Source: Candidatus Omnitrophota bacterium (GTDB taxonomy: Bacteria; Ratteibacteria; UBA8468; B48-G9; DTJG01). Taken from it: DNA of 64,000 nucleotides. The stretch spans positions 1 through 64,000 of the forward strand of contig JAMCZX010000025.1 of NCBI GenBank assembly GCA_023485205.1, read 5' to 3'. The notes under the pieces are model-generated. The model was not told where the DNA came from, did no database searches, and was given only the letters and a program-made list of their open reading frames with translations. A program made the translations under genes and the position numbers. This document shows positions 25,588 to 35,196 of the stretch, one piece after another (the first letter of the stretch is position 1; every line of letters begins with the position of its first letter).

Positions 25588-27143
25588 TGAAAAAAATTGG
25601 AATAGTCAACATAATAAATTTCATACGGGCAACTGAACCCCGAATTCCGGAAATTGACCTTTATGAACCGGTTGAAAAACAGATGAAATGTGTTTCAAAG
25701 TATAACTTTCCTGCAACATGGCTGCTGCAGTATGATGCGCTAATAAACAATCGGTTTATTGAAATCATGAAATCCTGTCCCAAAAATCATGAAATAGGGA
25801 TATGGTTTGAATTAGTAAGACCTCTTGTTGAAGAGGCGGGTATAAAATGGCGTGGTAGATATGATTGGGACTGGCATGCAGATGTTGGATTTTCCGTAGG
25901 CTATACCCCAAAAGAGAGAGAACGTATTGCGGATGTTTTTATGGAAAAATTCAGGGATATTTTTGGAAAATATCCTGAATCCGTAGGTTCATGGTTTATT
26001 GATGCCCATCTTCTTGGATATTTGTCAGATAAGTATGATATAAATGCGTCCTGTAATTGCAAGGACCAGTGGGGAACAGACGGGTATACGCTTTGGGGAG
26101 GATATTACGGCCAGGCATATTATCCAAGTATGAAAAATTCATTCATGCCTGCCCAAAATGAAGAAAAACAGATACCTGTACCTATATTCAGGATGCTCGG
26201 AGTGGACCCTATCTATCAATATGATGCAACAGAAGAAGGTAATGGCCAAACAGTAAAAACTTTGGAGCCTGCTTATGAAAACGGTGGAGGTTGTTCTGAA
26301 TGGGTAAGATGGTTTTTTGAAACAACTTTTAAAAATCCATCCCTTTCTTTTGGATATGCTCAGGTTGGCCAGGAAAATTCATTTGGATGGAAAAGAATGG
26401 AAAAGGGATTTACATATCAGATTTCCCTGCTTGCAAAAATATCTGCACAGTACAATATTCGCATTGAAACTCTTTCTGATACTGGAAAATGGTTCAAATC
26501 CACCTATAAGACAACACCTACTTCTGCTATTACGGCATTAACAGACTGGAAACAGGAAGGGAGAAAATCAATATGGTTTTATAGCCGCTATTACAGAATA
26601 AATCTGTTTTTAGAAAATGAAAGCCTTAAAATCCGGGATATCCATGTTTTTGATGAAAATTACCAGGAACGTTATCTTAATTTAGCATGTGAATCTTCAA
26701 CAGTTATTTATGATACCCTTCCTGTTTTAGACGGTAGCAGGTGGAGTGGATATGAAAAAACAGCCTGTATTATACCTGTTATATTACAACCTCACGGTGG
26801 ACATTTTACTCTTAAGGGAAGCAAATTTTTTCTTAAAGAAGCACTGGATAAAAGGGTTCATATTATTCAATCATTTCCAAATGGTGGGACGATTGAAATT
26901 AAATGTATGGATATCTGTGTGGAAATTTTTTCCAGTGCAAGCCATTTTGGAATTTTTATCTCATGGGGAACTTATACGGGTCCTTCAATATTGCAAAAAA
27001 ATAATTCTATTATTTTGCAGTATAACCACAATGGATATCCATATTCTGTAGAAATTATCAATGTAAATATGGAGATAAAACCATCTCATATTTTACTGAT
27101 GCCTGTTGATAGTTCTATGCCTATTCAATTCATGTTTGTTTGA
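25587..27143 (+). CDS. NodB-like beta/alpha-barrel protein (DUF3863-like), putative carbohydrate-active enzyme
   Basis: The 518-residue protein lacks a signal peptide. The N-terminal 250 residues look like the glycoside hydrolase/deacetylase barrel: KKIGIVNIINFIRATEPR, YNFPATWLLQYDAL, NHEIGIWFELVRPLVEEAG and VGSWFIDAHLLGYLSD. These segments parallel the strand and helix order of polysaccharide deacetylase-type barrels, and DUF3863 proteins of PVC bacteria show the same start. The rest is beta-rich. The start overlaps the regulator stop by one base, so it is probably co-expressed and regulated by that sugar. Substrate and reaction are unknown. Confidence 0.6.
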   Translation: MKKIGIVNIINFIRATEPRIPEIDLYEPVEKQMKCVSKYNFPATWLLQYDALINNRFIEIMKSCPKNHEIGIWFELVRPLVEEAGIKWRGRYDWDWHADVGFSVGYTPKERERIADVFMEKFRDIFGKYPESVGSWFIDAHLLGYLSDKYDINASCNCKDQWGTDGYTLWGGYYGQAYYPSMKNSFMPAQNEEKQIPVPIFRMLGVDPIYQYDATEEGNGQTVKTLEPAYENGGGCSEWVRWFFETTFKNPSLSFGYAQVGQENSFGWKRMEKGFTYQISLLAKISAQYNIRIETLSDTGKWFKSTYKTTPTSAITALTDWKQEGRKSIWFYSRYYRINLFLENESLKIRDIHVFDENYQERYLNLACESSTVIYDTLPVLDGSRWSGYEKTACIIPVILQPHGGHFTLKGSKFFLKEALDKRVHIIQSFPNGGTIEIKCMDICVEIFSSASHFGIFISWGTYTGPSILQKNNSIILQYNHNGYPYSVEIINVNMEIKPSHILLMPVDSSMPIQFMFV

Positions 27144-27161
27144 AGAAATTTATTCCTTATT

Positions 27162-28556
27162 TTACAAGGCATTCACCAAAGGTGTCCCTTCTTTACCGAG
27201 TTGTTCGGCATATTGAATAAGTCCGGATATATCTGTTATATTTTTTTCTTTATATGCTTTGTATGCAAGGATTAAAGCCTTTACTCCTGAAGAGATTCCA
27301 TCAGGATGACTATAGACCGATGTTCCCGCAAGAAACATTCTTCCTTCAATCCCGAGTATCTTCATATTATATCCGATGTTTGATGGTCCAATGCCTCCTG
27401 CTATAACAAGAGTCATTCCATCTTTTCCTTCAAGGTGTTCACTGCGAAGTTTTTGAAGAATTTGTTCTTTTTCAATATCATCAGGCTTAATATAACCTTT
27501 TACGGCCGGCAGTTGCATAAAAGCGGCGCCAAAGTATGCAGCAAACGTATACATAATAGAGGGGGCAATTCCCCAGTTTGGACATCCTGTTATAATATTC
27601 ATACCTGCTGTATGGCTATACACAGGCACGTCAAATTTTTCAACAATTTCAGATATAGTGGTAAACCCGCCACTATAATATGGAGAAAACATTAAACAGT
27701 TTGCGCCTGCATCAATGGATGCTTTTGCATAATCCATAATATTTTTTGCATCTGTTGTGATATGTGGCGCAAACAAAAATCTTTTTCCTTTTGGATGTCC
27801 GACTCCCATGTCAAAACCTTCTTTTTTTAAATCTTTTACTGTCTGGCTGACATATCTTGAAACTTCTTTTAGTGTAAGATGCATATTTTCATCAGATTTT
27901 ACAAATCTTGCTCCAGCCTTTGCTGATTCAACTACAGCCCTGGAAAACAGAAAAGGGGTAAGCCCTGTTTTTGGCTTTACTATTGTTCCTATAATAGGTT
28001 CTGTTTCTGATATTTCAAGATATTTTCTTATTCTTTTATGTGGCCATTGGACACCGGAAAATCTTTTTTTAAGGTTTTCCGGGAATCTTATATCAATAAT
28101 TCTTGAGTCCTGGTAGATGGAAAAGCCACTGACAGGTTCACTTGCAATTGCCATCATTAGCCGGGCTAAAGGAAATTCTTTTTGCATGACCCTGGCAAAG
28201 AAAAAAACAGGATATGCAATTGTTACAATACCTGATTCAAATTTCTCTGCTTTGTTATAATCAATAAGTTTCATGTTAACAGCCCATGCCATGTTTTCAT
28301 CATAGTGGACAGGTTTTTTTATTTTACTGTCACCTTCGCTATGCCAGGGTTTGACAGTGCCATGTTCAAGAACCATTTTTATGGCATTTTTCAGGCCTGC
28401 TAAAACCGGTCCATCATTATATACTTTAAAATAATAATCCACTTCAACGTTTTGTCCCCTGCTGTTTTGTCTTTCATAATTCAGCTCTTTCAATATTTCT
28501 TTTATGTTTTCAGGAACAATAGTTTTTTTCCCGATATAAGGATGTGTTATTTTCAC
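27162..28556 (-). CDS. RuBisCO-like protein (form IV type)
   Basis: The 464 residues align with the RuBisCO large-subunit barrel. GTIVKPKTGLTP holds the two active-site lysines of TxKPK, and FVKSDENMHL keeps the carbamylated Lys and the metal-binding Asp and Glu. Later residues needed for CO2 fixation are changed: the HIHRAMH region reads VYSHTAGMN, so the phosphate-binding Arg is lost; the His of the next strand is absent (LPAVKGYIKPDD); and no loop-6 VGKLEG is found. A late AGGIGPSNIG keeps the glycine pair. It is therefore a RuBisCO-like enzyme acting on another enolate. Known examples serve methionine salvage or apiose/isoapionate catabolism; the sugar context favours the latter, as inference. 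The start is GTG, with GGAG upstream. Confidence 0.85.
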   Translation of the reverse strand: MKITHPYIGKKTIVPENIKEILKELNYERQNSRGQNVEVDYYFKVYNDGPVLAGLKNAIKMVLEHGTVKPWHSEGDSKIKKPVHYDENMAWAVNMKLIDYNKAEKFESGIVTIAYPVFFFARVMQKEFPLARLMMAIASEPVSGFSIYQDSRIIDIRFPENLKKRFSGVQWPHKRIRKYLEISETEPIIGTIVKPKTGLTPFLFSRAVVESAKAGARFVKSDENMHLTLKEVSRYVSQTVKDLKKEGFDMGVGHPKGKRFLFAPHITTDAKNIMDYAKASIDAGANCLMFSPYYSGGFTTISEIVEKFDVPVYSHTAGMNIITGCPNWGIAPSIMYTFAAYFGAAFMQLPAVKGYIKPDDIEKEQILQKLRSEHLEGKDGMTLVIAGGIGPSNIGYNMKILGIEGRMFLAGTSVYSHPDGISSGVKALILAYKAYKEKNITDISGLIQYAEQLGKEGTPLVNAL

Positions 28557-28657
28557 TCAATTTTCTCCGTTGATAAATTTACAGATTATTCTACCATATC
28601 CTACATGTTTTCTGAAATATTGACATATTTGAAGAAAGTGCGTAGAGTATCCCAATT

Positions 28658-29857
28658 ATGAATTCAAAAAACTTATTACATTCCACTTTTGTAAAGAACC
28701 GTTATTGGGTTTATATTTTCCCATTTTTAATGGATTTTTCAGTCGGGGCAATCCTTTTTTTAATGGTATTAAAAGCAATATGGATGGGAGCAAGTGCTTT
28801 TAACATAGGAATACTTGGTTCATTATGGGGGTTGACATATTTTATATCATGTTTATGTTTAAGTTTTTTTGCTACAGAACATAATTCTAGGAAATATATG
28901 ACAATAGGTGCCATTTCTTTTATTTTTATTTCTGTTTTTCTGATTTTTTCAAAATCCCTGTCTTTGTTGTTTATTGCCGCTATCCTGTGTGGTTTTGCAA
29001 CTTCTTTCTTTTTTATTGCTTTTCAGCTTTTTATGAGAAAAATTACGGGGCACTCAATTGGTAAAGCTACAGGAATTTATACGTTGTCATGGTCATTTGG
29101 TTTAGCTCTTGGAGTTCTTAGCCAGGGGTTTATTGCCTCCTTAAATCCAATTGTTTCAATACTGCCAATAATAATATGCAGCAGTTTCATAATAACAGGG
29201 CTATATATTTCTGAAAGAATTCTTAAAAATCCTGGTGAAGTAAAGAATATGGAAAATTTAGTCGTTCTAAATAAAAATAAAAGTTTCACAGAAGAAAATT
29301 TTAACTATTCATATATTTTTATAGGGTGGATGAACATTTTTATGGGTGCATTATTAGGTGGCGGATTCAGATTTATTATTCCCAAATTAGTAATCAGCCA
29401 TTTTAATTTTTCTTCTTCAGAGTCAGGTGCTATGGTATTTTTATTTTTAGGGGCGCAGGGAATTACAGGTTTCTATCTTATTAAATTTTCAAAAATCTGG
29501 TATAAGATTTCTTATGATTTATTAATTAAATCTATTTTTATTTTCAGTTCACTTTTAATGATATTGTTTCCAGATGTTACGATACTTTTAATGTTTACGC
29601 TTATTGGTGGAATTTATTCGGGGTATTCCTTTTATTCAGCTGCGTTTTATTCGCTAAACCATGAAAAAAGCGGAAGAAACATAAGTATAAATGAATCTTT
29701 TGTTGGAATGGCAAGCATGATAGGTCCGATTATATATGGATACATGCTTGAAAAAAATTATAGATATTTTTTCAGCACTACTATAGTATTTATTCTGATA
29801 TTAATATTTATGGGGTTCCTTTTTATAAAAAAATCTGCAAAATCAGCACCACGATAA
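28658..29857 (+). CDS. MFS transporter
   Basis: The 399-residue protein is almost entirely membrane helices, about 12, with the first at YWVYIFPFLMDFSVGAILFL. A second half begins near residue 220 (YIFIGWMNIFMGALLGGGFR) after a charged cytoplasmic loop (NKNKSFTEENF). The two-by-six plan is that of the major facilitator superfamily. It is divergent from the RuBisCO-like gene, 101 bases away, and may import or export that enzyme's substrate. No substrate can be assigned. There is no clear SD. Confidence 0.75.
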   Translation: MNSKNLLHSTFVKNRYWVYIFPFLMDFSVGAILFLMVLKAIWMGASAFNIGILGSLWGLTYFISCLCLSFFATEHNSRKYMTIGAISFIFISVFLIFSKSLSLLFIAAILCGFATSFFFIAFQLFMRKITGHSIGKATGIYTLSWSFGLALGVLSQGFIASLNPIVSILPIIICSSFIITGLYISERILKNPGEVKNMENLVVLNKNKSFTEENFNYSYIFIGWMNIFMGALLGGGFRFIIPKLVISHFNFSSSESGAMVFLFLGAQGITGFYLIKFSKIWYKISYDLLIKSIFIFSSLLMILFPDVTILLMFTLIGGIYSGYSFYSAAFYSLNHEKSGRNISINESFVGMASMIGPIIYGYMLEKNYRYFFSTTIVFILILIFMGFLFIKKSAKSAPR

Positions 29858-29903
29858 TTTGACTTATGATGTTTTTTTTTATATACTTATGAAAATTCCT
29901 TTA

Positions 29904-29912
29904 TGCTATAAT
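29904..29912 (+). promoter_or_regulatory. Extended -10 promoter element of tRNA-Glu
   Basis: TGCTATAAT combines an extended -10 TGn with a perfect TATAAT, 12 bases upstream of the mature tRNA start at 29925. No convincing -35 hexamer is present, which fits an extended -10 promoter. Confidence 0.55.
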
Positions 29913-29924
29913 TCCTATCATTTT

Positions 29925-29996
29925 GCCCCCATAGACTAGAGGTTAGGTCACCACTCTTTCAAGGTGGTCGCGCCGGTTCAAGTCCGGCTGGGGGCG
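29925..29996 (+). tRNA. tRNA-Glu (TTC)
   Basis: The 72-base cloverleaf has acceptor arms GCCCCCA and TGGGGGC, a D arm with AGGTTAGGTC, an anticodon stem CCACT/GGTGG around loop CTTTCAA (anticodon TTC), and a T arm GCCGG-TTCAAGT-CCGGC. The 3' CCA is not encoded. It stands between the MFS gene and purM. Confidence 0.95.
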
Positions 29997-30004
29997 CATT
30001 TTTT

Positions 30005-31042
30005 TTATGTAATGAATTTGATACATCTTTTGCCACTTGTTATATTACCAATTACATATCTCTGAAAACCATTCTTTTTTACTGTTTCAATAATTGCATC
30101 TTTATTTTTTTCTTCAGCAACCAATATAAGGCCCAAACCCATATTAAAAACATTAAACATTTCAGAATCGGAAATTTTACCGGTATTCTGAATAAGTTTA
30201 AAAATTCTTGAAACGTGCCATGAATTCAGTTTTATGTTTGCCTGAAGATTTTCAGGTAACACCCTCTCAAAATTTCCCGGGATACCTCCTCCGGTTATGT
30301 GGGCTGCTGCATGAATAAGTTCTTTTTTGTTCAATTTCGTAATGAGTGATGAATAAATATAGGTTGGTCGTAATAATTCCTCACCAAGTGATTTTCCAAG
30401 AAATTCATTGTAATCAAAAAGATGACTTTTTTTTCTTTTTGTTGAAAGAAAAATTTTGTGGATAAGTGAAAAACCATTACTATGGATTCCATTGGATGCG
30501 AGACCTATTAAAACATCACCTTTTTTTACGTTTTCCGGTCTGAGAATTTTTTCTTTATCAACTATACCTACACAAAAACCTGCAAGGTCATAATCCTTTT
30601 CTTTGTAAACAACATTCATTTGTGCCAATTCACCGCCAATAAGAGCACAATCAGCGAGTTTGCATCCCTTGATAATCCCGTCTATCAATTTTTCTTCCCG
30701 GGGAAAATCAAGTTTTCCAACTGCAAGATAATCAAGGAAAAAGAGAGGTTTTGCACCGCATACTGCCACGTCGTTTACGTTCATTGCCACGAGGTCTATA
30801 CCGACAGTTTCAAACTTTTCCATTTCCCTGGCGATTAATATTTTTGTTCCTACGCCATCACATGAAGCAACAAGAATGGGTTGTTTTAATCCATCGGGTG
30901 AAAATTTGTACAACCCTCCAAAAAAACCAATATCAGTGATAACGGACTTATTAAACGTTTCCCTTGCAGTTTTTGCAATGTACTTTACAAGGTTAGCTGC
31001 CCTTTTTTCATTAACACCGGCCTGCCTGTATGTAAGTTTCAA
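30005..31042 (-). CDS. purM: Phosphoribosylformylglycinamidine cyclo-ligase (AIR synthetase)
   Basis: The 345 residues show the PurM/PurL fold: YRQAGVNEKRAANLV at the start, VASCDGVGTKILIA, VAMNVNDVAVCGAKPLFFLD, GCKLADCALIGGELAQM and the ending NMGLGLILVAEE. It closes the imidazole ring in the fifth step of purine synthesis, using ATP. Length is normal. The gene follows dnaK by 44 bases on the same strand. purN is encoded separately at 38160. Confidence 0.95.
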   Translation of the reverse strand: MKLTYRQAGVNEKRAANLVKYIAKTARETFNKSVITDIGFFGGLYKFSPDGLKQPILVASCDGVGTKILIAREMEKFETVGIDLVAMNVNDVAVCGAKPLFFLDYLAVGKLDFPREEKLIDGIIKGCKLADCALIGGELAQMNVVYKEKDYDLAGFCVGIVDKEKILRPENVKKGDVLIGLASNGIHSNGFSLIHKIFLSTKRKKSHLFDYNEFLGKSLGEELLRPTYIYSSLITKLNKKELIHAAAHITGGGIPGNFERVLPENLQANIKLNSWHVSRIFKLIQNTGKISDSEMFNVFNMGLGLILVAEEKNKDAIIETVKKNGFQRYVIGNITSGKRCIKFIT

Positions 31043-31086
31043 TATGTTCCTTTTGTGCCTTATACTTTTATACCTGCAGTAATATT

Positions 31087-32988
31087 TTATTGGTTATTAT
31101 TTTTTTTGTCATCAACTTCTTTATATTCTGCATCTACCACCTTTTTATCTTTTTCTTCATTTGACTTTTTTTCTTCCGGGTTTTCTCCTTTTGGTTCTTC
31201 CCCATGAGGTTGTTGCTGCTGCTGGGAGGTTTGTTTATATAAAATTTCAGCAAGTTTATGGGAACTTTGTTCAACCTCCTGCATAAGTTTCTTTATGTTT
31301 TCCTCATCCTTGCTTTCTATGTATTTTCTCAGCTGGGAAATTTTTTCCTGGATAGTGTTTCTTTCATCCTGGGGAAGTTTGTCTCCATGTTCTTTCAGGG
31401 TTTTTTCTACACTATAAGCAATACTATCCGCCTGATTACAAAGTTCTGCAATCTCCCTTTCTTTTTTATCCTTTTCAGCATGCATCTCTGATTCCCTGAC
31501 CATTTTATCAATCTGTTCTTTTGAAAGTTTTGTTGAGGCGGTAATACTGATAGATTGTTGTTTTCCTGTTCCAAGGTCTTTTGCATGAACAGAAAGAATC
31601 CCATTTGCGTCAATATCAAATGCTACTTCAATTTGTGGTATTCCTCTTGGAGCAGGTGGAATTCCGTCAAGATGAAATTTTCCAAGGCTGACATTGTCTC
31701 TTGCCATTGGTCTTTCTCCCTGGAGAACATGAATTTCTACAGATGTCTGACTATCAGCAGCTGTTGTAAAAATCTGTGTTTTTTTTGTAGGCACTGTAGT
31801 ATTTCTTTCTATCATCTTTGTGGTTACATTTCCAAGAGTTTCAATTCCAAGTGAAAGTGGGGTAACATCAAGAAGAAGTATATCCTTGTCTTTCAAATCA
31901 CCTGCAAGAATTGCTCCCTGAATACCGGCTCCTATGGAAACGCATTCCATCGGGTCAACGCCTCTTTCTATTTTTATACTAATATAATCTTCAAGAAATT
32001 TCTGGACAATAGGCATTCTTGTAGGTCCTCCCACAAGTATAACTTTGGCTATATCACTTTTTCTTAGTTTTGAATCTTCAATTGCCCTGTCAATGGGACC
32101 TTTACACCTTTCTATTATGGGAGAAACAAGCTCTTCTAATTGGGCTCTTCGTATTTTCATTGTCAGGTGTTTTGGTCCTGTCTGGTCGGCTGTTATAAAC
32201 GGGAGATTTATTTCAGTTTCAACTGTTGAAGAGAGCTCTATTTTAACTTTTTCTGCGGCTTCTCTGATTCTCTGCGTAGCCATTTTATCGTTTTTTAGTT
32301 CAATGCCTGTATCTTTTTTAAACTCTGATTCAATATACTGGATAAGAACATTATCCATATCCGTTCCACCGAGTTGTGTATCTCCGCTGGTGGAGAGAAC
32401 CTTAAAAACCCCTCCCCCCATCATTTCCATTATTGTTACATCAAGAGTACCTGCTCCAAAATCAAAAACAATAAATTTCAGCTCCTGGTTCAGTTTATCA
32501 AGTCCATAGGCAAAAGCCGCAGCCGTAGGTTCATTGATAAGCCGGACAACTTCAAGCCCTGCAATTGTTCCTGCATCTTTTGTTGCCTGTCTTTGATTAT
32601 CATTAAAATATGCAGGGACAGTAATAACTGCTTTTTTTATTGGCTGGCCCAAAAATATTTCTGCATCTTTTTTCATTTTCTGAAGAATAAATGCTGAAAT
32701 TTGCTGGGGCGTATATGTTTTACCATATACATTATATTTGAAATCTGTCCCCATTTTTCTTTTTGCTGCCACAACCGTACCTTCAGGATTTATGGCTGCC
32801 TGTCTTCGTGCAGGTTCTCCAACAAGAAGTTCCCCGTCTTTTGTAAAAGCAACATATGAAGGGAAAGCTTTCCCTCCAACAATAGTTGTTCCTTCTGCAC
32901 TGGGAATAATAACCGGTTTTCCCGCTTCCAGTACTGCTGCAGATGAATTGCTTGTTCCAAGGTCTACACCTATAATTTTTTCTGCCAT
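31087..32988 (-). CDS. dnaK: Molecular chaperone DnaK (Hsp70)
   Basis: The 633-residue protein has the Hsp70 signatures [32 protein letters not shown] and [20 protein letters not shown] in its nucleotide-binding half. The substrate domain starts near [17 protein letters not shown], followed by the helical lid and a charged, Gln-rich tail. It refolds proteins with DnaJ and GrpE, neither of which is in this window. AGGAGG precedes the ATG. I looked for a CIRCE repeat upstream and saw none, so HrcA control is not supported. Confidence 0.97.
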   Translation of the reverse strand: MAEKIIGVDLGTSNSSAAVLEAGKPVIIPSAEGTTIVGGKAFPSYVAFTKDGELLVGEPARRQAAINPEGTVVAAKRKMGTDFKYNVYGKTYTPQQISAFILQKMKKDAEIFLGQPIKKAVITVPAYFNDNQRQATKDAGTIAGLEVVRLINEPTAAAFAYGLDKLNQELKFIVFDFGAGTLDVTIMEMMGGGVFKVLSTSGDTQLGGTDMDNVLIQYIESEFKKDTGIELKNDKMATQRIREAAEKVKIELSSTVETEINLPFITADQTGPKHLTMKIRRAQLEELVSPIIERCKGPIDRAIEDSKLRKSDIAKVILVGGPTRMPIVQKFLEDYISIKIERGVDPMECVSIGAGIQGAILAGDLKDKDILLLDVTPLSLGIETLGNVTTKMIERNTTVPTKKTQIFTTAADSQTSVEIHVLQGERPMARDNVSLGKFHLDGIPPAPRGIPQIEVAFDIDANGILSVHAKDLGTGKQQSISITASTKLSKEQIDKMVRESEMHAEKDKKEREIAELCNQADSIAYSVEKTLKEHGDKLPQDERNTIQEKISQLRKYIESKDEENIKKLMQEVEQSSHKLAEILYKQTSQQQQQPHGEEPKGENPEEKKSNEEKDKKVVDAEYKEVDDKKNNNQ

Positions 32989-33079
32989 TTCTATATCCTC
33001 CTATATAATTTATTTGTTCGTTATATTTAGATTCAAAAGAGTAAAAGGTTCAAATCCTTTTTCAAAGATGTAAAAATAC

Positions 33080-33153
33080 TGGGCGATGCAGGATTTGAAC
33101 CTGCCGCCTCTTCCTTGTAAGGGAAGCGCTCTTGCCGACTGAGCTAACCGCCC
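33080..33153 (-). tRNA. tRNA-Val (TAC)
   Basis: On the minus strand the 74-base cloverleaf begins GGGCGGTTAGCTCAGTCGG and closes with ATCGCCC plus discriminator A. The anticodon stem CTTCC/GGAAG encloses CTTACAA, giving anticodon TAC. The T arm is GCAGG-TTCAAAT-CCTGC. CCA is not encoded. It lies upstream of dnaK. Confidence 0.95.
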
Positions 33154-33397
33154 CATGATTTTACTATTCACTGGTCAAGTTTATTTTAATTATAACCTAA
33201 ATTTTATCTTTATTCAAAATAATGTTAATGATGTAAAGAAATTTTTACACTTCCTTTTCTATTGTTTTTATATGGTTTCAGAGTTTTCTGAAATCATACT
33301 TCCGGTATAAATCAGAATGGGTAACTACTTTCACTGTTTTTAGTGATTACTGTAAGCGGAATATTCATTGGTAAAACAGGAAAAGGAAAGAATAAAT
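33154..33397. other. Intergenic DNA with a small hairpin, no gene seen
   Basis: About 240 bases between tRNA-Val and the PIN gene stop codon. A 7-bp hairpin TTTCAGA/TCTGAAA lies at 33276-33293 with a 4-base loop and no T-tract. No coding frame is credible; the hairpin could be a weak terminator for either side. Confidence 0.35.
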
Positions 33398-34024
33398 TCA
33401 ATGAAACATATAATCGGGACTATAAACTGTAATATTATCAACTTCCCAGAAATCCGGATCAGTTGTAGCTATTGTATCAATTCCTAAATAAGACGCTATT
33501 GCTATCTGCAAAGCATCTGAAACATCCAGTTTATGATTTTTCTCTAATAAATTTTCAGTATATTGGGAAACTATTTTCCCATCATATATACATGATGGGA
33601 AAGTAGGTAAAATTATAAAATCGGTATTATAAAGAAATTGAAGTAAATCCTTTACTCTATGTATATGCTTTTTATAAAACAAATTATATTCATCTGGATG
33701 CTTTTTTCTAAAAGTTTTTATCGTTGGTAATGTATCATTATTCGATAACTTCAAAAATGCTTGAATTTCTTTATGAAGTCCAAGCTTATAAAAATTGATA
33801 AAGATTGCTTCATTGATAACTAATGTAGAAACAAACAAAGAAACATTATTATCACTGAGTTTCTGCCAAAACTTTAAATGTTCCTGATATTTATATTTGT
33901 TCTTTGTGTCCCCAGAAATATTTCCATGGAGAAAAAGTACAAAATTTGTATCACAATAGATTTTATCAGGGCTACAACTTGTGTTTGATGCAAAATCACT
34001 AAATTTTTTTATATTTGTTGCCAT
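33398..34024 (-). CDS. PIN-domain ribonuclease, putative toxin/effector
   Basis: The 208 residues contain the acidic PIN landmarks in order: IYCDTNFVLFL (first Asp), STLVINEAIF (Glu), LDVSDALQIAIASYLG (Asp) and IATTDPDFWEVDNI (Asp). PIN proteins are Mg-dependent RNases, mostly VapC toxins of about 130-140 residues; this one is longer, with an insertion of about 50 residues (FRKKHPDEYNLFYKKHIHRV) between the Glu and the third acidic residue. It is the last of three genes spaced by 2-3 bases, after a coiled-coil protein and a TIGR04255-like protein. No VapB-type antitoxin is recognisable, so the partner may be the coiled-coil protein. Confidence 0.8.
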   Translation of the reverse strand: MATNIKKFSDFASNTSCSPDKIYCDTNFVLFLHGNISGDTKNKYKYQEHLKFWQKLSDNNVSLFVSTLVINEAIFINFYKLGLHKEIQAFLKLSNNDTLPTIKTFRKKHPDEYNLFYKKHIHRVKDLLQFLYNTDFIILPTFPSCIYDGKIVSQYTENLLEKNHKLDVSDALQIAIASYLGIDTIATTDPDFWEVDNITVYSPDYMFH

Positions 34025-34027
34025 TTC

Positions 34028-34375
34028 TTAACTATCTTCCAATATTTTTTCCAATTCATCTAACTCGTCAGAAGTCAATTTATAGGAATATTGAGAGGGA
34101 TCAAATGGATCGCCTTTTGGTTTCAACATTCCTTTTATTGCATTCAACATATATGAAGGTGGTTGCACAAACAAGAACGTTTCAAGTTCTTGAATTCTTT
34201 TTTCCAATTCGTTAACTTTTTTCTGAAACTGCATCTCTTCTCTTGTAGTATCTGCCGATATAGCAGAAATGAATTCTCCAGATGTGCTGTCTTGATTCGC
34301 GTCTACAAAATTGGCTATGTATTTATAAGATTTTGAAAATTGTTCAATTCCATGCATTAGGTTTCCATTGGGCAT
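34028..34375 (-). CDS. Small coiled-coil protein between TIGR04255-like and PIN genes
   Basis: I do not recognise this 115-residue protein. A heptad-like segment (MQFQKKVNELEKRIQELE) spans about residues 48-66 and predicts a coiled coil, and the C-terminus is acidic (SDELDELEKILEDS). There is no signal peptide or DNA-binding motif that I can see. It starts 2 bases after the upstream stop and ends 3 bases before the PIN start, so the three are translated together. It may bridge or neutralise the PIN nuclease; that is inference. Confidence 0.6.
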   Translation of the reverse strand: MPNGNLMHGIEQFSKSYKYIANFVDANQDSTSGEFISAISADTTREEMQFQKKVNELEKRIQELETFLFVQPPSYMLNAIKGMLKPKGDPFDPSQYSYKLTSDELDELEKILEDS

Positions 34376-34377
34376 AG

Positions 34378-35058
34378 TTAGATCTCCTTATAAGTATCTT
34401 CAGGTTGATTTTTTAGTAAACTAAAAAATGCTTTTTTAATATATTCATGTGCATTGTTTGTATACTCGGGAATTTGTGAAACAATAAGCTGATTATCAAA
34501 AAAGAACTCTAAACCAAGTACAAGTTCTTCTTTTTCGTTTTCATATTGAACATGCATCCTTAAATTTCCATCTTTTGTTTTAGATGTAAAATCTGAAAAA
34601 AATGATGTAAATTGATTTGGAATGCCATCAGGCAATTTGTATTCATAGTTTAAGTAATCCTCTAAAGGAATTAATTCCGCTTTTCTTGAAATAGGAAAAC
34701 GATTTGTATATTTCAAGCTCACTTTTTTTAAAGTTGAAATCTGACTGTGAAGTTTAAGAAAAGGAATTAAACAATCTTGTAATTCTTGTCGGAAAATTTG
34801 AAAGTTTTGATATTCATTTGAAATATAAAAGAACTTATTAATTGAAAAAGCTATGAATCTATTCCATTCTTTACTTGCAAATTTATATGGTTCTAATCCA
34901 TACGCCTCAGAAGTTGCAGTTTTAGGAATAAGTATTTGAGGAAAATGTTTTCTTATTCTTTCATAGTATCTGTCTTTCTGGCTTTCAATAGATAGTTCAG
35001 CAGGAAACCGAATTTCAAAGATTACTTCTGCAAGGTAATTCTTTTTTATTTGTTTCAT
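34378..35058 (-). CDS. TIGR04255-family protein
   Basis: The 226-residue protein shows the start typical of this family (LAEVIFEIRFPAELSIES), a middle FQIFRQELQDCLIPFLKLH, then VSLKYTNRFPISRKAELIPL and a late LVLGLEFFFDNQ. The family is sporadic across bacteria, about 220-260 residues, and has no proven function. It is first in a three-gene operon with a coiled-coil protein and a PIN nuclease, which suggests a sensor or specificity role. Assignment is by pattern; a profile search would decide. Confidence 0.65.
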   Translation of the reverse strand: MKQIKKNYLAEVIFEIRFPAELSIESQKDRYYERIRKHFPQILIPKTATSEAYGLEPYKFASKEWNRFIAFSINKFFYISNEYQNFQIFRQELQDCLIPFLKLHSQISTLKKVSLKYTNRFPISRKAELIPLEDYLNYEYKLPDGIPNQFTSFFSDFTSKTKDGNLRMHVQYENEKEELVLGLEFFFDNQLIVSQIPEYTNNAHEYIKKAFFSLLKNQPEDTYKEI

Positions 35059-35196
35059 ATTTTATTTGCTTCCTATAAGGAATATTATTTTACATTAAAA
35101 TATTGTTCTGTCAAACTAAAAAATTTCCAGGATTTTAGAAAGATTAATGAGCATAATTATAATTATCGATAAAAACAATTGATGTTAATTATATTA

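Noticed and set aside
32950..33079. CIRCE heat-shock operator upstream of dnaK
   Set aside because: Neither TTAGCACTC nor its complement is present in the region upstream of the start.
33276..33293. Hairpin as a Rho-independent terminator
   Set aside because: Arms of 7 bp with no following T-tract on either strand; too weak to call a terminator.
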